Shown here in pieces: positions 1 through 6,228 of a stretch of DNA of 8,055 nucleotides. Numbering within the stretch: position 1 is the stretch's first letter; every line of letters begins with the position of its first letter. Position numbers and translations under genes: made by a program. This stretch comes from Treponema sp. (GTDB taxonomy: Bacteria > Spirochaetota > Spirochaetia > Treponematales > Breznakiellaceae): the NCBI GenBank assembly GCA_031278755.1, contig JAITJV010000256.1:1-8055 (forward strand). Direction: 5' to 3'. The notes under the pieces are model-generated. The model saw nothing but the letters and a program-made list of their open reading frames with translations, was not told where the DNA came from and ran no database searches.

Positions 1-401
1 ACCGGCCAGTCATAGCGGACCGCGCCTTCGAAGGTTCTTTCAACCCAGTCCGCATCAAGGCACCCCAGCTCTACAACATCGTTGCGCCAGTTATGTATAC
101 GGAAGGACGCGGGAGGAATGCCGGGAAACATGCGGGAAAGCTCCGCCTCCGTCATGGGGGCGTGGCTTCCCAGAGCGGGCATAACAAGGGCGTCCGCGCC
201 GGTCCTGAAAAGAGCGGCGGCAAGAAAACCCGCCCGCGAATGAAGGCGGGTTATGTCCGGAGGGAGGATAAGAAAAGGACCGCGTGTTCCGGCAAGGGAA
301 CGGGCTTCGGAAAAGGCGGAGGAAGAAAGATCGAGCAGTTCTTCATCGGACAGATCGCAGTCAACGCCGCCTTTTGCGGCAAAGGTTTTGTCCCCTGTCA
401 C
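1..401 (-). CDS. LarA-like (DUF2088, lactate racemase N-terminal domain) protein, 3' end off window
   Basis: The first 133 codons of a protein of the lactate racemase/DUF2088 family; the gene continues past the left edge. Seen: PPDITR at residues 47-52, whose D-x-T-R matches the cofactor-binding loop of Lar[14 protein letters not shown] at 76-88, the strongly conserved G-[ST]-H-x-P-M-T stretch; and IHNWRND at 102-108, like the HDxRN segment. Known family members bind a nickel-pincer nucleotide and racemise or epimerise 2-hydroxy acids, but many DUF2088 proteins have unknown substrates. The GTG start overlaps the pfk stop as GTGA, so translation is probably coupled; no clear Shine-Dalgarno is visible. 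The region before DITR is shorter than in classical LarA, so the start or exact subfamily is uncertain. The catalytic Lys/His of the C-terminal part cannot be checked because it lies outside the window. Confidence 0.8.
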   Translation of the reverse strand, partial: MTGDKTFAAKGGVDCDLSDEELLDLSSSAFSEARSLAGTRGPFLILPPDITRLHSRAGFLAAALFRTGADALVMPALGSHAPMTEAELSRMFPGIPPASFRIHNWRNDVVELGCLDADWVERTFEGAVRYDWP

Positions 402-1729
402 TTGTTGAACTGGTTCACCATGAGCGCGGGCTGATGTGTCGCGTCCAGCGTATCACGCCAGAGGTCTCCCTCCGGATCAACATGGCTCCGCGTTTTTATG
501 ACAGCCTTGATAGGCAGATGGACGAATTTGTTGTTCACAAGCCCTATGATAAGTTTGGATTTTCCCGCCATTGCCGCGTGGACCGCCGCGTTCCCGAGCC
601 GTTCACAGTAGATGGAATCGCCCGGATTGGCCGGAGCGGATCGTATGATGTAGCTGGGATCTATGTATTTAAGGTTGATCTCTATCTTTTTTTCGTCAAA
701 GTGTTTGATGATACGGTCCCTGAGATAGGTCCCCACATCGGCCATTTTAAGATTGCCGCCCGCGTCGAATTTTTTTTCGGTAAGGAGCTGTTCCTGCATG
801 GCCCCTTCGGCTATCACGATAAGGGCATGCTTGCGGCGTATAAGCCTTTCTTCAAGATAACGCAGAAAGCCGTTGTATCCTTCCAGGTTGAAGGGCACCT
901 CGGGGATAAGGACGAAGTTGACCTCGTGGCTTGCAAGGGCGGTATGCGCGGCTATAAAGCCTGACTCACGCCCCATCAGCTTGACAAGCCCTATGCCGTT
1001 GATCGCCGAATTTGCTTCCATGTGGGCCGCCGTTACCACTTCCACCGCCTTGGCTACCGCGGTATCAAAGCCGAAGGATCTGTCAACGATCGAAAAGTCG
1101 TTGTCAACTGTTTTAGGAATTCCAACCAGGGCGATTTTAAGCCGCCGCCTGTCAACTTCTTCGGCTATATCCAGGGTGCCGTGCTGGGTGCCGTCCCCGC
1201 CTATGGTAAAGAGCATGTTAAGGTTAAGCTGTTCCATGGCGTCGACTATCTTGGAAACTTCCTTGCCGCCTCCGCGGGCGCTGCCCAGGTAGGTGCCTCC
1301 CAGCTTGTGAATATCGTCTACAATATCCGGGTCCAGGGTTTTGATGCCGTACTGGTATTCGGGGAGAAAACCTTTGAAGCCGTACCGTATGCCGGAAATA
1401 CGTTTTACCCCGTAGCGGTACCAGAGGCAGCGCACTATGGCGCGGATCACGTCGTTTATTCCGGGGCAGAGGCCGCCGCAGCTTACTATTCCGGCGTGGA
1501 CATGGGCCGGGGTAAAATAGATCATTTCGCGGGGGCCTGCGTTTTCCATCAGTTGAGGCCGTTTGACAGGACTCTGGACGCCGGGTTTTGCGTCCGTATC
1601 CAGGCGAACGAATTGTTTGTCGGTCACATAATTGGCTATCTTGTCGCCCTGTACGGTTGACATGGCTATCGGCGATTTGATGCTCCGTTTGCCCAGTTCT
1701 TCAATGCTGAAATCGTAGGATTCGCTCAT
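398..1729 (-). CDS. pfkA: 6-phosphofructokinase, long spirochaetal/plant-like form, probably ATP-dependent
   Basis: A 443-residue cytoplasmic phosphofructokinase that phosphorylates fructose 6-phosphate at C1 in glycolysis. Seen: an N-terminal extension of about 75 residues, then the phosphate-donor loop GGLCPGIN (85-92), GGDGTQHG (177-184), the catalytic PKTVDND (205-211, base Asp209), the substrate motif MGRES (252-256) and IPE (275-277). Gly180 in GGDG is the residue that favours ATP, where PPi enzymes have Asp (GGDD). Lys206 before TVDND is the residue more often seen in PPi enzymes. The Gly/Lys combination is known in plant and trypanosomatid ATP-PFKs, so ATP is the likely donor; this is inference. 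The ATG is preceded by AGGGGG five bases upstream and by a good promoter, giving a 5' leader of about 20 bases. The LarA-like gene follows with a 4-base overlap, suggesting one transcript. Confidence 0.93.
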   Translation of the reverse strand: MSESYDFSIEELGKRSIKSPIAMSTVQGDKIANYVTDKQFVRLDTDAKPGVQSPVKRPQLMENAGPREMIYFTPAHVHAGIVSCGGLCPGINDVIRAIVRCLWYRYGVKRISGIRYGFKGFLPEYQYGIKTLDPDIVDDIHKLGGTYLGSARGGGKEVSKIVDAMEQLNLNMLFTIGGDGTQHGTLDIAEEVDRRRLKIALVGIPKTVDNDFSIVDRSFGFDTAVAKAVEVVTAAHMEANSAINGIGLVKLMGRESGFIAAHTALASHEVNFVLIPEVPFNLEGYNGFLRYLEERLIRRKHALIVIAEGAMQEQLLTEKKFDAGGNLKMADVGTYLRDRIIKHFDEKKIEINLKYIDPSYIIRSAPANPGDSIYCERLGNAAVHAAMAGKSKLIIGLVNNKFVHLPIKAVIKTRSHVDPEGDLWRDTLDATHQPALMVNQFNK

Positions 1730-1756
1730 GAATTCCCCCTGTTCTGTTCTTGTTCA

Positions 1757-1785
1757 ACTATAAATCTTTCACTTCCGCTATTCAA
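1757..1785 (-). promoter_or_regulatory. Sigma-70 type promoter for pfkA
   Basis: Read on the minus strand, TTGAAT (1785-1780) and TATAGT (1762-1757) are separated by exactly 17 bases. The -10 box matches 5 of 6 consensus bases and the -35 box 4 of 6. The predicted start near 1750 leaves a short leader holding the AGGGGG ribosome site. Based on consensus matching only. Confidence 0.6.
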
Positions 1786-1810
1786 GCTCAAGAGAACATA
1801 TTGAGCCTGC

Positions 1811-1833
1811 TTCAAAATCCGGCTGGTTTTGAA
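1811..1833. repeat. Inverted repeat between divergent pfkA and nfu promoters (possible operator)
   Basis: TTCAAAA (1811-1817) and TTTTGAA (1827-1833) are perfect 7-base arms separated by 9 bases. The repeat sits between the two divergent promoters, 10 bases before the nfu -35 box. The position suits a repressor or activator site, but an RNA hairpin or chance in AT-rich DNA is also possible; the protein that would bind it is unknown. Confidence 0.3.
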
Positions 1834-1843
1834 ACAGCCTCTA

Positions 1844-1873
1844 TTGAAAAAACCTTTCATTATTGGTTATATT
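1844..1873 (+). promoter_or_regulatory. Sigma-70 type promoter for nfu
   Basis: TTGAAA (1844-1849) and TATATT (1868-1873) are separated by 18 bases in AT-rich DNA; TATATA and TATAAA overlap just downstream as alternative -10 boxes. A start near 1880 places the AAGGAG ribosome site at 1891 in a short leader. Consensus matching only. Confidence 0.5.
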
Positions 1874-1890
1874 ATATAAACAGAAATCAT

Positions 1891-1896
1891 AAGGAG
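1891..1896 (+). promoter_or_regulatory. Ribosome binding site that fixes the nfu start
   Basis: AAGGAG lies 6 bases before the ATG at 1903 and only 3 before the in-frame ATG at 1900. It favours 1903 and argues against the in-frame ATG at 1750, which has no ribosome site, would add 51 residues unlike the family, and lies upstream of the predicted promoter. Confidence 0.75.
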
Positions 1897-1902
1897 TTTA
1901 TG

Positions 1903-2127
1903 ATGTTTGAAGAACAGGTTAAATCCGCTCTTGATAATGTACGGCCCTCTCTGCAGGCGGACGGCGGGGATGTGGAATTTGTTTCGGTGGCTGACGACGG
2001 CACGGTTTCCGTAAAACTTACCGGAGCCTGCGGCGGCTGCCCCATGGCCCAGATGACTCTTAAAATGGGCATAGAGAACTATCTTAAAAAAGAAGTGCCC
2101 CAGGTTACCTCTGTCGTAGGGGTATAA
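1903..2127 (+). CDS. nfu: Nfu/NifU C-terminal domain Fe-S cluster carrier protein
   Basis: A 74-residue protein that is only the Nfu domain, which holds or delivers Fe-S clusters to client proteins in the cytoplasm. Seen: LQADGGDVE at residues 17-25, the family's hallmark, and the CGGC pair (Cys43 and Cys46) that binds a [4Fe-4S] cluster at the interface of a dimer. There is no NifU N-terminal scaffold and no A-type domain as in NfuA. The gene is single: it has its own promoter, a strong AAGGAG site and a terminator just after the stop. No isc, suf or nif genes are in the window, so the link to a particular assembly pathway is unknown. Clients could include the Fe-S enzyme NfnAB encoded nearby, which is inference. 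Confidence 0.93.
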   Translation: MFEEQVKSALDNVRPSLQADGGDVEFVSVADDGTVSVKLTGACGGCPMAQMTLKMGIENYLKKEVPQVTSVVGV

Positions 2128-2134
2128 TTTAGTC

Positions 2135-2154
2135 CGGCGGGTCCCGCCGTTTTT
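2135..2154 (+). terminator. Rho-independent terminator of nfu (proximal hairpin)
   Basis: CGGCGG (2135-2140) pairs with CCGCCG (2144-2149) around a GTC loop, followed by five T (2150-2154). It begins 8 bases after the nfu stop codon. It shares its last four stem bases with the next hairpin, so the two cannot form together. Confidence 0.75.
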
Positions 2155-2174
2155 CGGCCGAAACGGCTTTTTTT
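2146..2174 (+). terminator. Second, overlapping rho-independent terminator after nfu
   Basis: GCCGTTT (2146-2152) pairs with AAACGGC (2161-2167) around an 8-base loop, followed by seven T (2168-2174). It overlaps the proximal terminator and probably backs it up on read-through. Confidence 0.6.
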
Positions 2175-2175
2175 G

Positions 2176-2217
2176 AAAAAAAAAGCCGTTACCGGGAGGA
2201 GGAACACCGGTAACGGC
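2176..2217 (-). terminator. Strong minus-strand rho-independent terminator
   Basis: On the minus strand, an 11-base perfect stem GCCGTTACCGG/CCGGTAACGGC (2217-2207 with 2195-2185) encloses an 11-base loop and is followed by nine T (2184-2176). This is the textbook form of an intrinsic terminator for leftward transcription, yet no minus-strand gene is recognisable immediately to its right. It may block antisense transcription from the NusG_II region or end an unrecognised small RNA. On the plus strand the same stem can form but lacks a T tract. Confidence 0.65.
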
Positions 2218-2286
2218 CGGGAAGAAAAACTCCCAGGCTGATAAAAAAGCAGCAAGCCGCATCCAAAATAATTGAACTAGTCAGCA

Positions 2287-2391
2287 ATGAAAAAAACACT
2301 GAAATACCCGGAAGGTTACTACAGGGAGCCTCTAAAATTTTCAGTTTTTGAAGCTCTCTATACCTTTCGGTTCTTCCGTGATAAAAAATAA
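2287..2391 (+). CDS. Possible small ORF (34 codons) coupled to the NusG domain II gene
   Basis: An ATG-started 34-codon frame beginning MKKTLKYPEGYY and ending FRFFRDKK. Its TAA stop (2389-2391) lies one base before the ATG of the NusG domain II gene, the spacing typical of translational coupling. The product would be basic and aromatic, with no signal peptide or clear membrane helix. I do not recognise a family. Against it: no Shine-Dalgarno precedes the ATG, an in-frame TAG sits two codons upstream, and the stretch is more AT-rich than its neighbours. In favour: the downstream gene also lacks a ribosome site, so translation of this frame would explain how it is reached. It could be a leader peptide, or simply an open stretch of 5' untranslated sequence. 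Confidence 0.3.
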   Translation: MKKTLKYPEGYYREPLKFSVFEALYTFRFFRDKK

Positions 2392-2392
2392 T

Positions 2393-2788
2393 ATGAATGC
2401 CGCAAAAACACGGAACGGCGCCGGAAAAGCGGTAAAACCTTTTGATTATGCCGTCCTTGTTCTCGCCTCGATTTTAACCCTGCTTGCCTTTGTTTCGGCC
2501 TATTCCGGCGGAAAAGACGGGGATCTTGTTTTAGTCAGGGGCGGGGGAAATAATTGGGTTTTTCCCCTTTCCGCCGGGGAAAGGCTTGCCGTTCCCGGCC
2601 CCCTGGGGGAGACGATAGTGGAAATTCGGGGCGGAGAGGCCCGCATTGTTTCTTCGCCCTGTACAAACCAGACCTGTGTTGCCGCCGGAATGATACATAC
2701 TCCGGGCCAGTGGACAGCTTGCCTGCCCAACCGGGTTATGGTTTCGATTCCGGAAACGGACGGATCCCCGGATGCCGTTTCCTGGTAA
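2393..2788 (+). CDS. NusG domain II-containing membrane-anchored protein
   Basis: A 131-residue protein with a short basic N-terminus, one membrane helix at about residues 19-37 (YAVLVLASILTLLAF core), then a small beta-rich domain outside the membrane. Seen: CTNQTCVAAG (90-99) and ACLPNR (109-114), the three-cysteine pattern C-x4-C...CLPN of the NusG domain II (NusG_II) family. Its role is unknown; the name reflects fold similarity to a domain of NusG and does not imply transcription control. In many anaerobes it sits beside a Gx transporter gene, as here, often with ApbE or Rnf genes (known for the family). The start is ambiguous: ATG 2393 is chosen because it gives the usual short tail before the helix; TTG 2348 and GTG 2378 are also in frame. 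None has a clear ribosome site. The 3' end overlaps the next gene by 17 bases. Confidence 0.82.
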   Translation: MNAAKTRNGAGKAVKPFDYAVLVLASILTLLAFVSAYSGGKDGDLVLVRGGGNNWVFPLSAGERLAVPGPLGETIVEIRGGEARIVSSPCTNQTCVAAGMIHTPGQWTACLPNRVMVSIPETDGSPDAVSW

Positions 2789-4040
2789 ACCGGCGATTCG
2801 CCGTACAGGACCCGGAAACAGGATCCTTGCCCTTCTTGGCGGGCTTTGCCTTTTTTTTTCACTTGTTGAATACCTTATTCCCAAGCCCCTTCCCTTTATG
2901 CGTATAGGGCTTGCCAATCTTCCCCTGCTCCTGGCCTTGGATCTTTTCCCCGCGGGCGAATTTGCCCTTCTTGTCCTTATCAAAGTCCTCGGTCAGGGAA
3001 TAGTGTCGGGGACCCTTTTTTCATACGTGTTTTTATTTTCGCTTGCCGGGACCGCCGTGTCCGCCTGCGCCATGTACGGTCTGCGGAAGTTTTTTGGCGT
3101 AAAGAGGACGGGCTTTGCCGGCATAGGGACCGCCGGCGCCTTTCTTTCAAATGCGGTTCAGCTTGTTCTTGCCCGGTATGTTGTTTTCGGACCGGCGGTC
3201 CGTTATCTGGTTCCCCCGTTTCTTGCGGCCGGGATAATCAGCGGCTTTGGCCTGGGTCTTTTCTGCGGGATCTTTGCCGTCCGTTCGCGCTGGTACAGGA
3301 TGGTCCTGTCCGGGGAAGCCGCGCCCGCGGCGGACGCGGCCGGGGATAAAATTGCGGACGCGGCCGCGGGCGCAAAAGCAGACTCTGCGTCCGCGCGCCG
3401 GGACAGGGCGCGTCTGAAACGGCGGGAAAACTGGGACGGGTTTTTTCCCGCGGGGGATCTGTTTATAGCCGGTTTTCTTATGATGTGTTTTTTTCTTTTT
3501 AACTCTTCGGTAAGCTCCCGTTTTTTGCAGTTTCTTTTATTTTCGGTTTTGGCCTTTCTTTCGGGGAAAAAAAATAATCCGCTTGTTGCCCTTTTTGTGA
3601 TGTCGGGAGTTGTTTTCTTCAACCTTTTGGCCCCTTACGGCAGGGTTCTTTTTGAATGGGGGCCTTTTCGTATTACAGGCGGAGCGCTGCTTGCGGGTTT
3701 AAGGCGGGCCGTTACCCTGGAAGGCCTCCTTATGCTTTCGGGCGCATGCATACGCCCCGGGCTGGCCCTTCCCGGCAGAATGGGGGCGCTGCTCGCCGAG
3801 TCATTCGGTATGCTGGGGGCGTTGCAAAAACAGAAGGCGGCCCTGAAACCGGGCCGCATTATTGAGGGAATAGACAAACTTCTCTGGGAACTGGAACCTT
3901 TGGAAAGGCCCGGAACTTCCGGAGGCAGACATGCGGGGGAAATCGTCCTTCTTGCGCTTATGGTATCGGCGGCGGCGGTCTTGAGGGCGCTTACTGCGTC
4001 CGGGTTCTGGCAAGACCTGCGATGGCTTCCGTATAATTAG
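2772..4040 (+). CDS. Gx transporter family (heptaprenyl diphosphate synthase component I-like) membrane protein with extra C-terminal membrane domain
   Basis: A 422-residue inner-membrane protein. Residues about 17-175 form the Gx transporter domain (annotated as heptaprenyl diphosphate synthase component I): hydrophobic helices near 17-35, 48-72, 81-102, 118-139 and 148-171, with the family-like stretches PFMRIGLANLPLLLAL (41-56) and LSNAVQLVLARY (125-136). An Ala-rich charged linker follows (181-219). A second membrane part (about 228-327) has helices near 228-244, 249-263, 270-289 and 302-327, and GPFRITGGALLAGLRRA (297-313) resembles the EcfT-type 'lG.lkIt..gl..gl..alR' pattern of ECF transporters. 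The EcfT Ala-Arg-Gly motifs are absent. A last helix lies near 390-406. The usual Gx protein has only the first domain (about 170-200 residues). Substrate unknown; transport is inferred. The ATG lies inside the NusG_II gene, so the two are co-translated. The 3' end overlaps the convergent TPR gene by 50 bases. Confidence 0.8.
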   Translation: MPFPGKPAIRRTGPGNRILALLGGLCLFFSLVEYLIPKPLPFMRIGLANLPLLLALDLFPAGEFALLVLIKVLGQGIVSGTLFSYVFLFSLAGTAVSACAMYGLRKFFGVKRTGFAGIGTAGAFLSNAVQLVLARYVVFGPAVRYLVPPFLAAGIISGFGLGLFCGIFAVRSRWYRMVLSGEAAPAADAAGDKIADAAAGAKADSASARRDRARLKRRENWDGFFPAGDLFIAGFLMMCFFLFNSSVSSRFLQFLLFSVLAFLSGKKNNPLVALFVMSGVVFFNLLAPYGRVLFEWGPFRITGGALLAGLRRAVTLEGLLMLSGACIRPGLALPGRMGALLAESFGMLGALQKQKAALKPGRIIEGIDKLLWELEPLERPGTSGGRHAGEIVLLALMVSAAAVLRALTASGFWQDLRWLPYN

Positions 4041-4653
4041 GGTTGATCCGTACAGCCTGCTCGTAGGCTTCGGTAGCCGGGGTCCTGTCTCCCAGAAATT
4101 CGCGGACCTGGGCAAGCCTGAACCACCAGAGGGGAAGCCCCGGCTCAAGCCTGACGGCGGTGGTGTAGGCAATATCGGCGTGGCGGTATTTTTCCCTAAG
4201 CCTGAAAATTTCACCTATGAAAAAATAGGCGATGGAGATCCGCTCGCCCTGGGGCAGGGCGTTGGTGTAACGCTGCATAAAGCTGAGGGAACGGTCGTAG
4301 TCGTCAAGATAAAAACAGGCTTCGCCCATGGTTTCAAAAATACGGTATTCATCGGCAAAAAGCCGTAAGCCCCGCTCCCCCCAGGTGATAACGTCCGTAT
4401 ATTTCCGCTGGCGCTGCAGGGTCCAGGTTATGACCGTGTAGGTTTCCCGTGTCGCGGCGTTCCTGGAAACTTCGTTCTGGCATATCCGTATTGCTTCGTT
4501 GTAGTATATTTCCGCTTCCGACAAGCGGCCCCTGGCTTCAAGATCACGCCCTATCCTGTAATTCTGCATCGCCCCCGGCGTGTTTTGTTCTGTCTGGGCA
4601 AAACCTTTAACGCAGAGAAGAATAAGCATGAAGCGAAAGATTCGCGCCTTCAT
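3991..4653 (-). CDS. Secreted tetratricopeptide repeat (TPR) protein
   Basis: A 220-residue protein with a Sec signal peptide (basic MKARIFRF, hydrophobic core 9-15, probable cleavage after GFA at residue 19), so it probably acts in the periplasm. The rest is helical repeats: about five TPR units near residues 31-63, 70-102, 103-136, 141-172 and 175-207, the last closest to consensus (AYEQAVRINPNYTEA). TPR proteins act as protein-binding scaffolds; the partner is unknown. There is no proper lipobox around Cys14. GGAGG lies 12 bases before the ATG, a longer gap than usual; the next in-frame ATG (codon 9) would spoil the signal peptide. It starts 39 bases after the nfnB stop and is probably on the same transcript, though TATAGT just before the ATG could be a separate -10 box. 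Its last 50 bases overlap the convergent Gx gene. Confidence 0.85.
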   Translation of the reverse strand: MKARIFRFMLILLCVKGFAQTEQNTPGAMQNYRIGRDLEARGRLSEAEIYYNEAIRICQNEVSRNAATRETYTVITWTLQRQRKYTDVITWGERGLRLFADEYRIFETMGEACFYLDDYDRSLSFMQRYTNALPQGERISIAYFFIGEIFRLREKYRHADIAYTTAVRLEPGLPLWWFRLAQVREFLGDRTPATEAYEQAVRINPNYTEAIAGLARTRTQ

Positions 4654-4692
4654 GATACTATAATGCCTCCGGGGAGTAATTATTGCAACAGT

Positions 4693-6228
4693 TCAGCTGC
4701 CGCTTTGCAGCAACTGATTAATCGCGGCGGCGGCCCTTCTTCCTTCGCCCATGGCAAGGATCACCGTGGCGGCGCCGAGCACTATGTCGCCTCCGGCATA
4801 GACCCTGTCAAGGGATGTTTTCTGATCCTCCGCGACGAGGATGCGGCCCCGTCTGTCCGTGGAAAGCCCCCCCGTGGTCCGCGAAACGAGGGGGTTGCTT
4901 TCATTGCCCAGGGCGACGATTGCCGTGTCGCAGGGGAATTCATGCTCCGAGTCCGCGATGGGAACGGGGCTGCGGCGGCCCGACGCATCGGGGGGGCCGA
5001 GTTCAAATTTTTGGAGTTCCATGCCGGTAAGCCTGCCCTTGTCGTCCCCCATAAAACGCACGGGGTTTTTAAGGAAATTGAAAATGATCCCTTCTTCCAT
5101 GGCGTGCTCTATTTCTTCAGCCCGCGCGGGCATTTCTTCGCGGGTGCGGCGGTAGATCACGTGAACCTGTTCCGCGCCGAGCCTCTGCGCCATGCGGGCG
5201 GCGTCCATGGCGACGTTGCCGCCGCCTATTACCGCCGCAATCTTTGACCTGAACATGGGAGTAGCGGCGCGTTCGGCGTCGTAGGCTTTCATCAGATTGG
5301 ATCTGGTAAGGTATTCGTTGGCGCTGAAAACCCCCACATAATTTTCGCCGGGACAGCCGAGGAATTTGGGAAGCCCCGCGCCTACGCCTATAAACACGGC
5401 GTCAAACCGGTCTTCCGAAAGGAATTCGGGGATGGTGCGGGTGCGGCCGACGAGGAAGTTCGTTTCGATTTTAACGCCCATTTTTTTGAGTATGTCCACT
5501 TCGGCTTCGACTATGCTTTTCGGAAGGCGGAATTCGGGAATGCCGTATACCATGACGCCGCCCGGTTTGTGAAAGGCTTCAAAGATTGTTACCTCGTGGC
5601 CTTCCCGCGCTATATCGGCGGCGGCCGTAAGCCCCGCGGGGCCGGAGCCGACAACCGCCGCCTTTTTCCCGGTAGCCTTTTTGACCGCGGGAACGCCCGC
5701 AAGGCCCTGTTCCCGTTCCCAGTCTGCGGCGAAACGTTCGAGCCTTCCTATGGCGACTGATTTTTCGGGATCTTTAAGGCCCTTTCCCAGCGTACACTCC
5801 GCCTGGCATTGTTTTTCCTGCGGGCAGACCCTGCCGCAGACCGCCGGCAGCAGGTTGGTTTCCTTTATGATATTCGCGGCCGCCTTGACATCGCCCGACT
5901 GCAATGCCGCGATGAAGCGCGGAATAGGAACCTTGACGGGGCAACCCTGTATGCACGGTTCGTTTTTGCAGGAAAGGCAGCGTTCCGCTTCAAGCCGCGC
6001 CTGGCTTTCCGTATAACCAAGGGCGACCTCTTCAATGTTTCTGCTCCGCACGGCGGGGTCCTGCGCGGGCATGGGCTGCGGGGGAATGGCCATGCGTTCC
6101 CTTGCGGAGATTTTCTCCCCCGCCGCCTTGCGGTCCAGTATGGGCGCGAGGATCGCGCGCGCCTCAGCTTCAAGGGCGTTACGGCCGGTAAGACCGTGGC
6201 GGTCTTCATTTTTATGCTCTTCATTCAT
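4693..6228 (-). CDS. nfnB: NfnB, large subunit of NADH-dependent ferredoxin:NADP+ oxidoreductase (GltD-like)
   Basis: A 511-residue cytoplasmic flavoprotein, often annotated gltA or glutamate synthase small chain. With NfnA it forms the electron-bifurcating transhydrogenase that couples NADH, NADPH and ferredoxin. Seen: cysteines CLSCKNEPCIQGC (84-96) and CGRVCPQEKQCQAEC (131-145) for Fe-S clusters, the FAD-binding GSGPAG (194-199), the NADP-binding GGGNVA (335-340), and the C-terminal AGGDIVLGAATV (478-489). NfnB rather than GltD is chosen because its partner is an NfnA-type subunit and no glutamate synthase large subunit is present. An N-terminal extension of about 50 residues precedes the usual PMPAQDP start. 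ATG 6228 overlaps the nfnA stop as ATGA, with GGAG 11 bases upstream; an in-frame ATG at 6264 lies inside nfnA and is rejected. Confidence 0.92.
   Translation of the reverse strand: MNEEHKNEDRHGLTGRNALEAEARAILAPILDRKAAGEKISARERMAIPPQPMPAQDPAVRSRNIEEVALGYTESQARLEAERCLSCKNEPCIQGCPVKVPIPRFIAALQSGDVKAAANIIKETNLLPAVCGRVCPQEKQCQAECTLGKGLKDPEKSVAIGRLERFAADWEREQGLAGVPAVKKATGKKAAVVGSGPAGLTAAADIAREGHEVTIFEAFHKPGGVMVYGIPEFRLPKSIVEAEVDILKKMGVKIETNFLVGRTRTIPEFLSEDRFDAVFIGVGAGLPKFLGCPGENYVGVFSANEYLTRSNLMKAYDAERAATPMFRSKIAAVIGGGNVAMDAARMAQRLGAEQVHVIYRRTREEMPARAEEIEHAMEEGIIFNFLKNPVRFMGDDKGRLTGMELQKFELGPPDASGRRSPVPIADSEHEFPCDTAIVALGNESNPLVSRTTGGLSTDRRGRILVAEDQKTSLDRVYAGGDIVLGAATVILAMGEGRRAAAAINQLLQSGS

Noticed and set aside
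284..964. Plus-strand open frame of 226 codons
   Set aside because: It lies antisense to pfkA and the LarA-like gene, has no ribosome site or recognisable motif, and the minus-strand frames carry clear family motifs.
1022..1660. Plus-strand open frame of 212 codons
   Set aside because: It is fully antisense to the conserved core of pfkA and shows no protein-family features.
1750..1902. N-terminal extension of nfu by 51 codons
   Set aside because: No ribosome site at the ATG of 1750, a composition unlike the Nfu domain, overlap with both promoters, and a perfect AAGGAG before 1903.
1867..2262. Minus-strand open frame of 131 codons that would lead out of the region right of the leftward terminator
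   Set aside because: It runs through the hairpin cluster and antisense to nfu, has low-complexity Phe/Lys stretches from the T and A tracts, and has no ribosome site.
4653..4692. Separate promoter for the TPR gene based on TATAGT
   Set aside because: The nearest -35-like TTGCAA is 20 bases away, too far, and the start would fall almost at the ATG; co-transcription with nfnB is simpler.
4585..5247. Plus-strand open frame of 220 codons
   Set aside because: Antisense to nfnB; the open frame follows from the GC-rich third positions of the real gene.
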